A DNA stretch of 64,000 nt from Mallotus nudiflorus (taxonomy: Eukaryota > Streptophyta > Magnoliopsida > Malpighiales > Euphorbiaceae). Shown piece after piece: positions 1-10,329 of the stretch (within the stretch, counting starts at the first letter, position 1; the number at the start of each line of letters is the position of its first letter). The translations under genes and the position numbers were made by a program. Where the stretch lies: assembly GCA_947683625.1 (NCBI GenBank), contig CANTUR010000009.1:6709501-6773500 (forward strand), read 5' to 3'. The notes under the pieces are model-generated. The model worked only from the letters and a program-made list of their open reading frames with translations, was not told the origin of the DNA and ran no database searches.

Positions 1-190
1 CTAAACTAACAAACACAATCTCAACTTTCTTTAATTAATTTATTATTTTTTGGTGAGTTCTTACCTAAATTATGAGGCTAAACACTTTTAAAAATATCAT
101 ACTCAGTAATTCTCATCTCAAGTTTTAACTTATCCATGTCAATTTCAAGTAGGAGCCTAAGGACTCATGCCAATCTTTATTTCAAATATT

Positions 191-420
191 GTTTTGAGGA
201 CTTATGAGTCATGCACTCAAAGATCTATGGAACCACCTTAAATTCAATCTCAAATTTAAATGTGGGTTTGAGAACTCATGAGTCAGGCACACAAGGATGA
301 ACGGATCTACCTTAATTTAAATCTTAATTTCTAATATGGGTTTGAGGACTCATAAGTTAAGCACTCAAGGATCTATGAATCCACCTCAATTTTAATCTTA
401 ATTTAAAATGTAGGTTTTAC
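191..420. repeat. 74-bp tandem repeat, about three units
   Basis: The phrase TTTGAGGACTCATGAGTCA-GCACTCAAGGATCTATG recurs at 191, 265, 339 and (partial) 413, a constant 74-base step. Units have diverged by scattered substitutions. It lies between the two copies of the 785-bp direct repeat and upstream of a TATA-like box, as tandem repeats in LTR U3 regions often do. Confidence 0.65.
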
Positions 421-515
421 TTGTGTTAAGCTTGTAGAGGAGGGATATGTACTATTATATAATAATATTAAAAGTTATAACTTATTTACATTAAATGTCA
501 CTACCTATGTCTGCT

Positions 516-524
516 TATAAATAG
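516..524 (+). promoter_or_regulatory. TATA-like box TATAAATAG
   Basis: TATAAATAG is followed by a purine-rich tract (AAGCTCTAAAGGGC). It may be the core promoter of an LTR on the plus strand. The element itself is not identified. Confidence 0.3.
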
Positions 525-908
525 AAGCTCTAAAGGGCTTTTTAACAATTCTAAAAAAGAGAGAAAATTCTAGCATAAAAATCCAACAATATTCATTAAA
601 TTATCCCCAAAAAAGCCTATAGAAAATTAGAAAAGTTTGGAAAAATAAGGGACATAATACAAAAAATGATTCGAGTCCTAATTTCACTATATTTTCTTCT
701 TAATTTGTTTTAAAAATACCAAAATGAAATACTTTAAACTGTAACCTAGCTCTAATTCTTTACAAACCAAAATAAAATTCTTCATCTAAACTCAAAAACT
801 CAATCTCAACACTCTTTAAAAAATTGTTTTTTTTATGAGTTCTTGCCTAAATTCAAATGCTAAACACTTTCAAGCACATCATACTCATTTATTCTCATCT
901 CAAATTTG

Positions 909-2364
909 GATTTGGGGCTTTAATTTTATGTTCTGATAGCAAAAAGTTTAAAATTTGTATAGTTCAAGGATTAACTATGAAATTAGGCCCATTAATGGCC
1001 AAATTAGCTATTCATGCCCTAAATTTGGCTATTAATGTCTCTTACACTAGTTTTTGAGGCCTTAAATCAATATTTTCAAATCCCTCCTCTACATATTTAT
1101 CCTATACTTTCCAAATGACTATAATGATATATTTTATGATCCATAATGGTTCCTACTTGCTTGAGCACAATTCTAATCCTTCCTTAATACCCTAGGATAA
1201 TGGAATTACTGCATTTTAATATTATTTTATACTTTTGAATGATTTTACATTGATTTTATTTTTATTTATATAAAATCCTTTTAAGTGCTTTTAAGTGTGA
1301 TCATCATTCTTACTTTCGATTAATGATTATAATTCTATTATTTGTTGTTTATGTGACTTTTAATTGAATATTTTATTGATTTTCTTTATGTTTTTTATTT
1401 ATTTTGGCATGAATACTTGCCTAAGTTGTGTTTAGTATATATTGTGCCTATATTCTTCTTAATTAAGGTATAATGTGCTTCGATTATTGATTTGCCATTA
1501 TAATGACATTATTTGTTCAATTTATGAGCTAATTTATGGTTTTTATTATTTGTAATTTATTTTGATTGGGAAAATTAATTTATGCATCTTATGAAGTTAT
1601 TATTGATTAGTAAGTCCTAATGCGTAAATATTGTGGTCTAATTGTTGGGGTTTCATTATTTAAATATGCAGTAGAAAATAAAAATTCTTGATAAACCCCT
1701 TTATATGGTCCATGTAATTCGATTAATTAATTGATTTAAGGTTTCCAAAATCTTGTCGTTTATGTCAAAAAAGGCAAATTGCTAAAAGGAAGACAGAGAG
1801 TTCACTCCAATGGCAACCTATATGCAGCTTTTAATGTTTAGGCCAAATTAAGATGTATCCAATGTGGGTACATCCTCCACAAGTATCCACACGAATAGCC
1901 TCTAACCAAAATGAGTGTGTATGCTAGCACTTCTTTCTAAAAAGTCCCACTTTTTAATTATGTGGTTTTCTCTCAATAGCAAAAAGAAAAGTATGTGAAA
2001 CCCAAGAGAAAAGGATATATTTATACACTCCTTTATTCAGGTTTCACTTGCTAAAAATGATATTGGCAACTCCTTACTTACTAAAAATTTTTTGGTACAC
2101 ATATCACCTTTTAATTTCTATTTTGATTCAAATTTCAAAACATAAATAATTTTCTATTTACTTAAGATAATAATTACATTATATATATATGTTAATTTTT
2201 ATTTATTTATTTAGCATATAGTTTTTATTGGGATAAACCCAAGTTTATTTTGGGCATGTTCTAAGTGTATGGCCCTATAGGTTCGCAAAACATTGACAGC
2301 AGCCCTAAAATTTCAATTGAGGCCTACTAGTCATAAGTGGTCTTTAGAAAGACATTATGACCAC
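909..2364. other. AT-rich stretch without recognisable gene
   Basis: No reading frame with a known domain is visible on either strand. Near 1,641 an element-like TGTTGGGG start occurs, and 2,230-2,340 reads like LTR-type noncoding sequence, but no matching end or second copy lies in the window. It is probably decayed transposon sequence. Confidence 0.4.
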
Positions 2365-3420
2365 TGCAACACCCTAGTTTTAGCAATGAAAGTTTGTACA
2401 TCAATCATAAACTATATAAGATATTGGAAGATAATAAAGCTAAAAATTTAATTATTACATCAATTTCCTAATAGTATACATATAAAAAGGAAAAGATTAT
2501 AGAAAAGTAATTCTAATTTAGATATGACTGATCTATAAGATGAACATGACCATTCACATAGCTTGCTTGATTTTATGAATAATAGAATGATCATGCATGC
2601 TTGCATTGATTATTTATGCTATGATGATGTATGACAATAAGATAAAAGATGCATGAGGTCATCAATAGACTGAGAGCATGATGACTCTATCTTGAGATAT
2701 GAACTTTTAACATTATTGGAATTTATGATGTGATTTCATGATTTAGGAAATAAAGGATGCAGAATGATGATTTAAAAATATCATAATAAAGCATATATTA
2801 TTTATATAGCATACAAGATTGACAGTCTCATCATACAACCATAATAGTATTCCTAAATGCTGGCAATAATAAAATAAAATGCAATGCAATAAAATAAACA
2901 TGCTAAAATAATTATGTGGTCCTTAGACTCGACTGATAATGTATGGGTTTTAAAGCTTTAGCTTTGAGAGATTGTCATGCTTTCCTTATCAAGAGGATCA
3001 AAATGATAATAGAATGATGCTAGATTGTATACCTTTAAAGCATTCATTAATAAAGATGAGGCCTGGTTTTAATGGAAAATGGATCTAATAACCTAAGAGA
3101 AAGGTAGTGGGAGAGCAAAAACTATCTGGAAAGGGGTTCCATTGCCCTTAATTAGACTAATTTTTTATCGTGTGTGTGTTTCCACTAGCTCTCCCTAAAC
3201 AAATTAGGAGTAAAGGGGTCTATTTATAGGGAAAATTGGGTAAAATAGGGTTGCATGCATATATCAAGCATTTTGCAAGTGGCCATACCAAGTGCTTGTG
3301 GCTACACACATTGTGCATATGGCCACACGACAAGGAACACATGAACTTTGGCCTTCCACCCATGCTTCCTAGGCTTTATGCATGTTGTTATGGGGTTGGT
3401 TCTTAGGGTTTTTAGGCCTT
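2365..3420 (-). mobile_element. LTR-like sequence (family L1), copy a
   Basis: It begins on the plus strand with TGCAACACCCTAGTTTT. It matches 63,043-64,000 over its whole length but not to the left, so 2,365 is a real terminus. Read on the minus strand it has TATAAATAG (plus 3,221-3,228), then a G-rich tract and GTGGAAACACACACAC, and ends ...GGGTGTTGCA, as a 3' LTR end would. The right end is not determined because the second copy runs off the window. It encodes nothing. No primer site or internal region is recognisable next to it, so solo LTR or fragment cannot be told apart. Confidence 0.55.
3221..3228 (-). promoter_or_regulatory. TATA box of L1 LTR copy a
   Basis: The minus strand reads CCCTATAAATAGACCCC. 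The same box and downstream sequence recur in the second L1 copy at 63,849-63,856, which supports it as the LTR core promoter. Confidence 0.45.
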
Positions 3421-4639
3421 TAGGATGCATTTTCGAAGTTTATTTTGCCTAATTTGGCCTTGATTTTAATACATTACACCTAGGGGCATTAATATGCACT
3501 TTTGATAAATACACATGAAGGAATCGATTACACACATAGGAATATGAGCAGAAGCATGGTATGAGCACGAAACTGGTTTGAATAAATTTTAGAAATTTTT
3601 CCTAATATGTAACCCTTGCATAAAGGCAAGCATTCCAAAACCTCCAAGATCATAGCACATTGAATTTATATAACTAATTACTTGCATGCTTAATAGACAA
3701 CATAAATCAAAGAATTACAAAACAACTAAAACACAAAGCATGGCAAGAGACCTACATCTAGAGTTTATTAACACTTACAAACTCCAAATGTTGGTAAAAC
3801 CCTTGATAGGCTTTAGGAAATGGTTGATGCAAATCTATAATGTCCTAGCTCCCCAGGCATGAAGCTTCTAACTTAACACACACAATTAGCACTGGAATGA
3901 CACCAAGATTTAATGGACCTCTACACATGAGCTCCTCCTTGATAGTGACTCGAAGCTTGCCAGAGTTCCTCTCCTTGCTTGGATAATATAGGACTTATTG
4001 CCTTCTTTAGATGTAGCCTTCATTTTCATAACTCTTGCACAAAGAATGATGAAAATGGACTTATGAAGAAACATAACTCTTGTATCTCTTACTCATACAC
4101 TCACAATACTTAAAAGAATGATGAAGAAGAAAACTCAACTCTCATTTTTTCTTTTAATATTTATCTCCAATGTAAGTTGCAAGTCAAGAGTTAAGTGTAT
4201 AGAATATCCACTTACTTGGTGTATGTATGTGAGAGACTAATTTACATGTGTAGAGATTCTCCACTAAATCAAGCTTCAATGTACAACGAGCAATCTCACA
4301 TATGCTTCCTTTTTCTCTATAAGTGTAAAATAGGCTAAGTTATGCATGTAGAGACTGACCACTAACTCAAGGTGCATGCTTATGACATATCTCCATGCTG
4401 TTAAGTCAACCATGGAGTCACATTACATGTAAAGCTATGCTTAGGTGGCCACCATACAAGCATGATCATCACATGGTCATGCTTATGTGGAACCTCTATT
4501 AGTAAATAGGTTTTAGGCTTAATTTAACTCTTAAATGAGCCCATCTCTATAACATCCACTAATTATTCTTATGGGCTTTATTTTACACTTAAAGAAGGCC
4601 CATATTAATAATACACCTAATTGTCTAAGCCCATTAAAC
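3421..4639. other. Unassigned repeat-like DNA
   Basis: No coding domain is seen. Parts near 4,140-4,320 and 4,550-4,640 resemble, weakly and in reverse, the far half of the solo LTR at 20,058-22,223, so this may be the decayed continuation of the LTR fragment to the right. Confidence 0.35.
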
Positions 4640-5257
4640 TACCTATACATGGCCTATCTCATGGTCCATATCCAAACTAATATTGGTGGCAAATATAAAT
4701 TTAGTCTTGAAACTTAATGTCATATATTAACTTAAGTATAAATTAATATTTAACAGCAAGTCCAAATTAATATTTAATTATCCTAACCTTTGAATTATAT
4801 TTTGGGATATGCTAGATTCCTGCACAAGTGAAAATCTAATTCAATTCATTTAATTAATTAATTAATTAATATTATTATCGATGCTACTCTTATGTGTGTG
4901 ACTTACTAGGTTCAAGTCTGAATGGTAATGGAAATAAATAATATTAACTCTTAATATTATTGGAAACACTTTCCAAGCTAAATGTGAAAATCCCAATTAA
5001 TCATATTTAGTTTACATAAGTTGTGAGTGACCCTCAGCATATATGTCACGACTACCCAATTGGAAATGATTGCTATCCATAGATTCACAAGAATCATAAA
5101 ACATAATTATCGTGCACTTAGTGTCCCCTCATTTCAAGATTTCGACATTAGATAGAGACATGGTCAATCAATCTCTAATTGCCTCAATCATATGATTTAA
5201 TGTTTAGTTTAACTCTTAATAAAACATGGCTTCTACTAGAAACACCTTCTAGTGTTG
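4640..5257 (-). mobile_element. Reverse fragment of the long solo-LTR family
   Basis: The reverse complement matches about 20,805-21,245 of the solo LTR at 20,058-22,223. Shared landmarks are the TTCTAATTGGGTAG-type phrase, GGGTCACTCACA, GGGATTTTCACATTTAG and AACCTAGTAAGTCACAC. It is cut on the right by the Tat LTR that starts at 5,258. The left limit is approximate. It is noncoding. Confidence 0.7.
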
Positions 5258-7588
5258 TGTAAGCACCCAATTCAGCAATGCAATTATGCATGCATGTAAT
5301 GAAAGCCCCTATGATGAAATTAATAAAGAAACTAATATCCGGTGTCAAAGTTTCACAATTTAAATGATGAAATTGTAACATTTTAAAGTCTGAATGCAAG
5401 AATTGTAAGCTTTAGGGTTTAAATTGGAAAAAAAAATCAAGTTTTTAGAGGTCTTTTTAAACATTTGCTTTGGCATATTAAATGCTAGTTGGTATTTAGA
5501 TCGACATTTAGCCTAATGCTAATAGACATTAGCCAAATGCCAAACTGCATTTGGCCTAATGCTGATTGACATTAGACAGATGCCTATTGGCATTTCGTAT
5601 AATGTTTATTGGCATTACACTGATTTTTTCTCCTTTTTTTATAATTTTGATATTTTTTCGTGTCTGATTTGTTAATTTAATATAATTAACACACATGTAT
5701 CATTTTGTGTGTTTAAAGAAGTCTCTAGACTTTGTTTAAAATGAATCTTATCTTATTTGTATTTTGAAAAACCAAAAAATCAAAATCCCAGATGTTGAAC
5801 TCCCTGGTGTTATGCAACCAAACCTTGCGTTCGTGCACAACAGGTAGGCTCCCTGGCTTTAAAAGCTGAGGGACAAGTCTACAGGGGGAGGCTTTTTCTT
5901 TTTCTTTTTAGTGGGAGAATAATTATTATAAAAAAGGGTTGACATTAATTTTTAATGAACGTAGAAAAGATTTTGTTTTTCCCATTCTTTTTTGGAGCTT
6001 GTAAAACCTAGTTCTTTACAGGAGGCCAAAAACCTCACTTGCTCACTTTTAATTTTTAAAACCCTAGAAAACTAAATAAATGTGTGCTCTATTTTTAGTC
6101 TAGAGATCATGAATGAGACATTGTAGAGCCAATTCTAAATGGTAAAAATCATAGTCTAAGGGGCCATCTAACTACATCTACACAGTATACTTTTCACTTC
6201 TTTACCTATTCTTTTCTTTTAATTCAATATCTTTATTTTAAATATTGAGTTAATTACTAATTAAAATGTTCTCTTTTCTCTTTGTTTTTGGCTTATGTTA
6301 TTTAGTGCTATGGGAATGAGGATTGGTTATAGTGCAGTCTTTGAGCAATATTCTTGAATAATCCATGAAATGCCATGGATCAAAACTTGTGAAACCCTAT
6401 AGAATTTACGATTTTTGTATTTCTCTATGTTATTTGTTCATATATTATTATTGGATTATAATTAATTTCCTCTTAAATCTTTACACCTTAGGAATTGTAA
6501 TAACCCCAATAGCGGGAATAATAATTATTTGCTTTTGAGTTCTTAAAATTAATTAGTAATTAGGGTTTAATTTCATAAAACTTGATGAAATCAATGATAG
6601 TCATTGTTAATTAGGGTTCATGAAATTGATTTAGGGTTTTTTTAGAAAATCATAAAAGTGTGTGTTTGATCTATTTTTTGTGTTTTATTTGTTTTAGGCT
6701 TGTTTTTATGTTTTTATCCTTTTTGGATCCCAAGCCCACATTAGATCTAAACCCACTTAATCAATAGATTCAAAATTGGCTTTAGGGTTTAAATCAATTT
6801 AAAAAAAATTTAGGCCCATTAGGATAAATAAATTTACAACATCTTCTTTAAAATCAAATTAGATTTTAGCTCAACCCATTTGAAAGCATTCTTAAAATAT
6901 ATAGACACTAAGCCCAGTTTTAGCTAATAAAATTAATTTAGACTTAGTTAATCCCAATAAAGAATTTTTTTTTCTTTTCTAAAATAAGTATATTTAAGCC
7001 CATCTTAATTTAATTAAAATTGAGAACTAAGCTCATTTTAAGTTTAATTCTTTAAAATTTATAGACTTAGGCTCATTTTTAGGTAATCAAAATTAGTAGA
7101 ATTAAGCTCACTAACTAATAAAAATGTAGGCCTACCTTTAGTCCATTTCATTTATAAATAAAATTTTGAATCTAGCTAACTTTCAATAGAATTAACATAG
7201 TTTAGACATAGGGATGATGGACTTAAATGCATTTCTTATGTGTGATTTCATTGACTTGATGCCTTAAGGTTAGATGGATGCTTAAATAGGGTTTAATAAA
7301 ATTACATGTAATTAGAGAATGAAGTAATAATTTATAAAGTAATTCTAAACGAATATGAGACTAATAGAAGTTAGTATTTCATTCATAGAATCTCCTGGTT
7401 ATAGTGCTAACTTTCTTTTAGAGAATCGAGTACCATAAATCGAATTGTCCTAGTTATTACCTTAGGTAGTGACTCCTCATCTCCATGCTATGACTTTATG
7501 GCATAGTAGTGTGTTCAATAAGGCCCTAAGTCTAAACAATGTCACAGTTGCTATAATATTGGGCACACACTAAACCTTACCATGTACA
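5258..7588 (+). mobile_element. Tat-group LTR, 5' LTR of element 1
   Basis: It starts TGTAAGCACCCAATT and ends ...ATGTACA directly before a primer-binding site, 2,331 bases. Conserved modules shared with the LTRs at 13,710, 16,921, 42,599 and 47,705 are: a palindrome array of the AATGCCGATCGGCATT type (5,478-5,612); GGCTTTAAAAGC with a TTTAAAAG core-promoter candidate at 5,858-5,865 followed by a G-rich tract; the inverted motif CCATGAAATGCCATGG at 6,363-6,378; and GAGAATCGAGTACC near the 3' end. It has no coding capacity. It differs from the LTR at 42,599 at roughly one base in seven by eye. Confidence 0.85.
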
Positions 7589-7589
7589 G

Positions 7590-7607
7590 TGGTGACTCCA
7601 CTAGGGA
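7590..7607 (+). other. Primer-binding site of element 1
   Basis: TGGTGACTCCACTAGGGA starts one base after the LTR end ACA. The same site follows the LTRs ending at 19,024 and 49,808. In Tat/Ogre-type elements this class of site pairs with tRNA-Arg; that assignment is from family knowledge, not tested here. Confidence 0.75.
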
Positions 7608-8180
7608 TAAGAGATGCTGATTCTACTTGTCTTCTTTAGAATTATTTTATCAATTGTTATTTTATTTTTGCATTCATTTTGTATGTCCTTATTAAACTAA
7701 TGGTGTTGGTTTATGATTCCATGATTCTACTAGCTTCATGGAATTGTAAATTGGCTAACAATATTTTTTAGCCTTAACTCGGTTTAAGAGAGATTACCAG
7801 ACTCATCTAACCAGAGTCTATAACCCAAGTTCCTTAGAGGGGTAATCTTGTCTCAAGTTTGCAAAGGATACTAGGTCCCCCTGACCTTGGCCTATAATTC
7901 AAGTCTATAATGCAGGGCATCTTGCCAAGGGGACCTTAACTTTTCACCAGACTTAACCACATATAATGGGCTAGTTACTACCCCTATGACTTTTTTAACC
8001 AAAAGTGCTTTTTTCTTTGAATTACCATAAGCTATTTTTATTTATAAAAGCCCAGGCCTATAGCCTTGAGGCCCATTTGGGCTAATAAAGATTAGGCTAG
8101 ACCTTTATATTTAGAAATATTATTTATATGCTTGTGTTTTAAGAGAGAGTTGGCTTGCGTGTTAGCTCTCAATATCCTTA
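7608..8180 (+). other. Untranslated leader of element 1
   Basis: It is homologous to the leaders at 19,044 and 49,828; shared phrases include GCTAAC-AACAxT, TTAAGAGAGATTA and CTAACCAGAGTCTxTAAC. It ends abruptly near 8,180 (CTCTCAATATCCTTA), where the intact leader would continue into gag. Confidence 0.7.
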
Positions 8181-9109
8181 TGTACTCATTTTTTGCCTAA
8201 TTATTGAATCCTCTTGAAATTGAATTATTGCTTTAACATTACATGTTCTCTTATTTATAATACATAAGTACTAAAAAGGAAAACAAAATTTGAAAACTTA
8301 AAATTAGCTTTATGATGCCATTTCCTAGTGATGTTTGTGTTTCTTCTTTTATGACTCATCATGTAAAGCTTGAGTCCTCTTGTATCTAGAAAATCCTTAT
8401 GGCTCCATAGCTTGTAACATAACCCAGGTCTTATAATTATTATTAATAGCTCTATTAGTATCCAAGTATATGTTCTACTTAAGAATCCTATGAGGCCATA
8501 AATTCTTAACCCTGTCCATAAAATCCTGTTTGAGGGGGAAGCCTTCAAAGTTAGACAGAATGGTAACTATGAATTGTTGGTGGCCATACTAACAATAAAG
8601 GTGGGAAAGAGAAAAGAAAGTCAAGAAAATGCAGCCTTGCAATGGGAATACAGTGATCATATAGATCAAGGATCATAAACTTTAGCTTCCACCAAGGGCA
8701 GATCCATGCCTAAGCCTGTCCTTCACCTTTAATGGGTGAGATTACAGTTAATGAAGTTGATAGGATAAAGAGATAGCAGGAACAACAAGCAAGCTCAACT
8801 TTTCTTATAACCAGTTCTAGAAAATACAGAAACAAATAAAATAAAATGAAAGCCCACTAAGTTACAAACTCAAAAGGGTTTCTTAGGCAAAAATTAGGGC
8901 AAGCCTGCTAAGTTGAAAACCTAAACAGGTTGCTTAGGAAAAAATTAGGGCAAGCTTGCTAAGTAAAAAACTGAAGAGGGTGGCTTAAGCAAAAGTTAAG
9001 GCAAAAAAAGAGGAAAGGGTTTTTGTTACATGCCTAGAGGAGAAGTAAATTGCCCAAAAGACAATATTGGGCTTTGAAGTTATCTAGCCCAATAATAGTC
9101 TTAGTAAGA
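8181..9109. other. Start of the Tat 3' region, noncoding
   Basis: This matches 37,560-38,489. In copy B it lies about 300 bases after the integrase stop, so it is the post-pol spacer of the element. Minus-strand frames are open in short stretches (for example 8,255-8,548), but the frame is not kept in copy B and no domain is recognised. It includes the 51-bp repeat at 8,851-9,003. Confidence 0.5.
8851..9003 (+). repeat. 51-bp tandem repeat after pol, three units
   Basis: Units start CTAAGTT at 8,857, 8,908 and 8,959, a step of exactly 51 bases, and contain AAAACCxAAAxGGGTxGCTTAGGCAAAAATTAGGG. Copy B has the same three units (38,227-38,380). Related single units follow the integrase stop at 37,264-37,510 and, on the minus strand, next to 15,717 and 46,491. 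Confidence 0.75.
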
Positions 9110-9652
9110 ATAATATGTATAGGATTAACTCCAGTCTCTAGTTATCCAAGATAACCCCAATCTTGGTATCAACATCCTCATATGAAGAAACTAAGAGAAT
9201 TTGAGTGTAAAGGCAAAAAGCAATAGTTCTAGTCCATGTAGCACTACGCTTAACCTTGGTCCCATGCGTAGTGATTAAGAAAGATATATTGATAATCTTA
9301 TGGCTATGAAAAAAATAAAAATATCATTTAGGGGCATATAAAAAACAGCAACAAGCCTATCTGGGAATTGCATACTTCAGTCAGGTAGGGCAATAATAGT
9401 AGTAGAGTCAAATGAGCATCCTAGGATGGTAGAAAACTCTTCAATCATAGGACATAACTCTTTACCATTGAACTTGAAGACATTATCCTTTGAACCCAAA
9501 AATGTTGCAGCACCACTCATGAAATTGTGATTTATCTGTAAATGTTCAAAATATATTAAGGGTTTAAGATGAAAGGGCTGAAGCTTATTCCAATTGTCAC
9601 CATTAAGGCTCTTGAGAAACTTCTTCATCATATAGAGAGAAGCTAGATTCAT
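9110..9652 (-). pseudogene. Antisense DUF7745-like gene remnant, copy A
   Basis: The ORF starts at 9,652 and runs 91 codons to 9,377. The remnant then continues through frameshifts to about 9,110. The first part carries LQPFHLKPLIYF, then VFKFNGKELCPMIEEFSTIL, the F-F-ELxPxxEEF-x-xxL pattern of the plant transposon-linked DUF7745 domain. The later part reads ATWTRTIAFCLYTQILLVSS and a V-x-T-K-I-G segment, again as in that family. The gene is transcribed against the retrotransposon. Antisense extra ORFs between pol and the 3' LTR are known in the Tat lineage. DUF7745 proteins are usually several hundred residues, so this is a fragment. Function unknown. Family call is by pattern, not by search. 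Confidence 0.6.
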
Positions 9653-10329
9653 TATGAGAATGAAGAGAAAAAGGAATCATGAAACTAGTTCCCTTTGAGA
9701 TTTTTATAAGGGTAGAAACTGAATTTTGATAGAACTGGGATTCTTCTTTCTTAATTGATAAAGATAATGAATTATTGATAAATGATAAGGATAAATGTAT
9801 AGGATAGATGAAAAATAAAGGATTTAATAGTTTAATTATCTAAAATCTTTATCCATTTGCCTAAGTCTAATTAAAGGGATTTGAATTCATATCCAGACAT
9901 AAACTAGTTTAACACAGTGTATACAAACAATATAGGATTCAGAACATAATCGTATGACAAAAACAGTCTGGCACAAATAAAAGTCAAGAACTAAGATAGT
10001 CCAAATTAGTCATCCTGAGCTCTAGAATCCAGCCATGGGCTCCATCCTCTGGTAGGATCATCCCGATGAAAGGTGTTTGGAGGTTTGACATATGAAGTCC
10101 CAGTAATATAAGGATCAATGCATGAACCTGTAAGTTATTAGCGAAGCATCTCGATCTCGCATTCCATATCACTAGAGTAGCTCTGTACATATACGAAAGA
10201 ACATGTCCTATGCATTTCATGCATAACATGTACAAATTTGCACTCCCAGTGTATGTACATACCCTTCAGCTATTTGTGACCTACATAGTGAATAATCTCT
10301 GAGATGAGGCATGTCCATACAGGTACTCT
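9653..10329. other. Spacer between the two antisense genes
   Basis: AT-rich and shared with copy B (39,002-39,714). A minus-strand frame at 9,984-10,235 is partly conserved in copy B, including RATLVIWNxRSRCFAxNLQ and VHALILIL, and may be a further piece of the antisense gene on its right. No independent domain is recognised. Confidence 0.4.

Larger units (their letters stand above)
1..908. repeat. Direct repeat pair 785 bp apart in an unassigned element
   Basis: Bases 1-131 recur at 786-908 in the same orientation; both copies contain GAGTTCTTxCCTAAATT followed by CTAAACACTTT and TTCTCATCTCAA. The interval holds a 74-bp tandem repeat and a TATA-like box. This could be the edge of two LTRs or a tandem unit of an element that begins left of the window. 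No protein family is recognisable here; the 66-codon ORF at 857-1057 has no visible motif and is probably chance. Confidence 0.5.

Noticed and set aside
857..1057. 66-codon plus frame as a gene
   Set aside because: Short, no motif, in AT-rich repeat DNA; compatible with chance.
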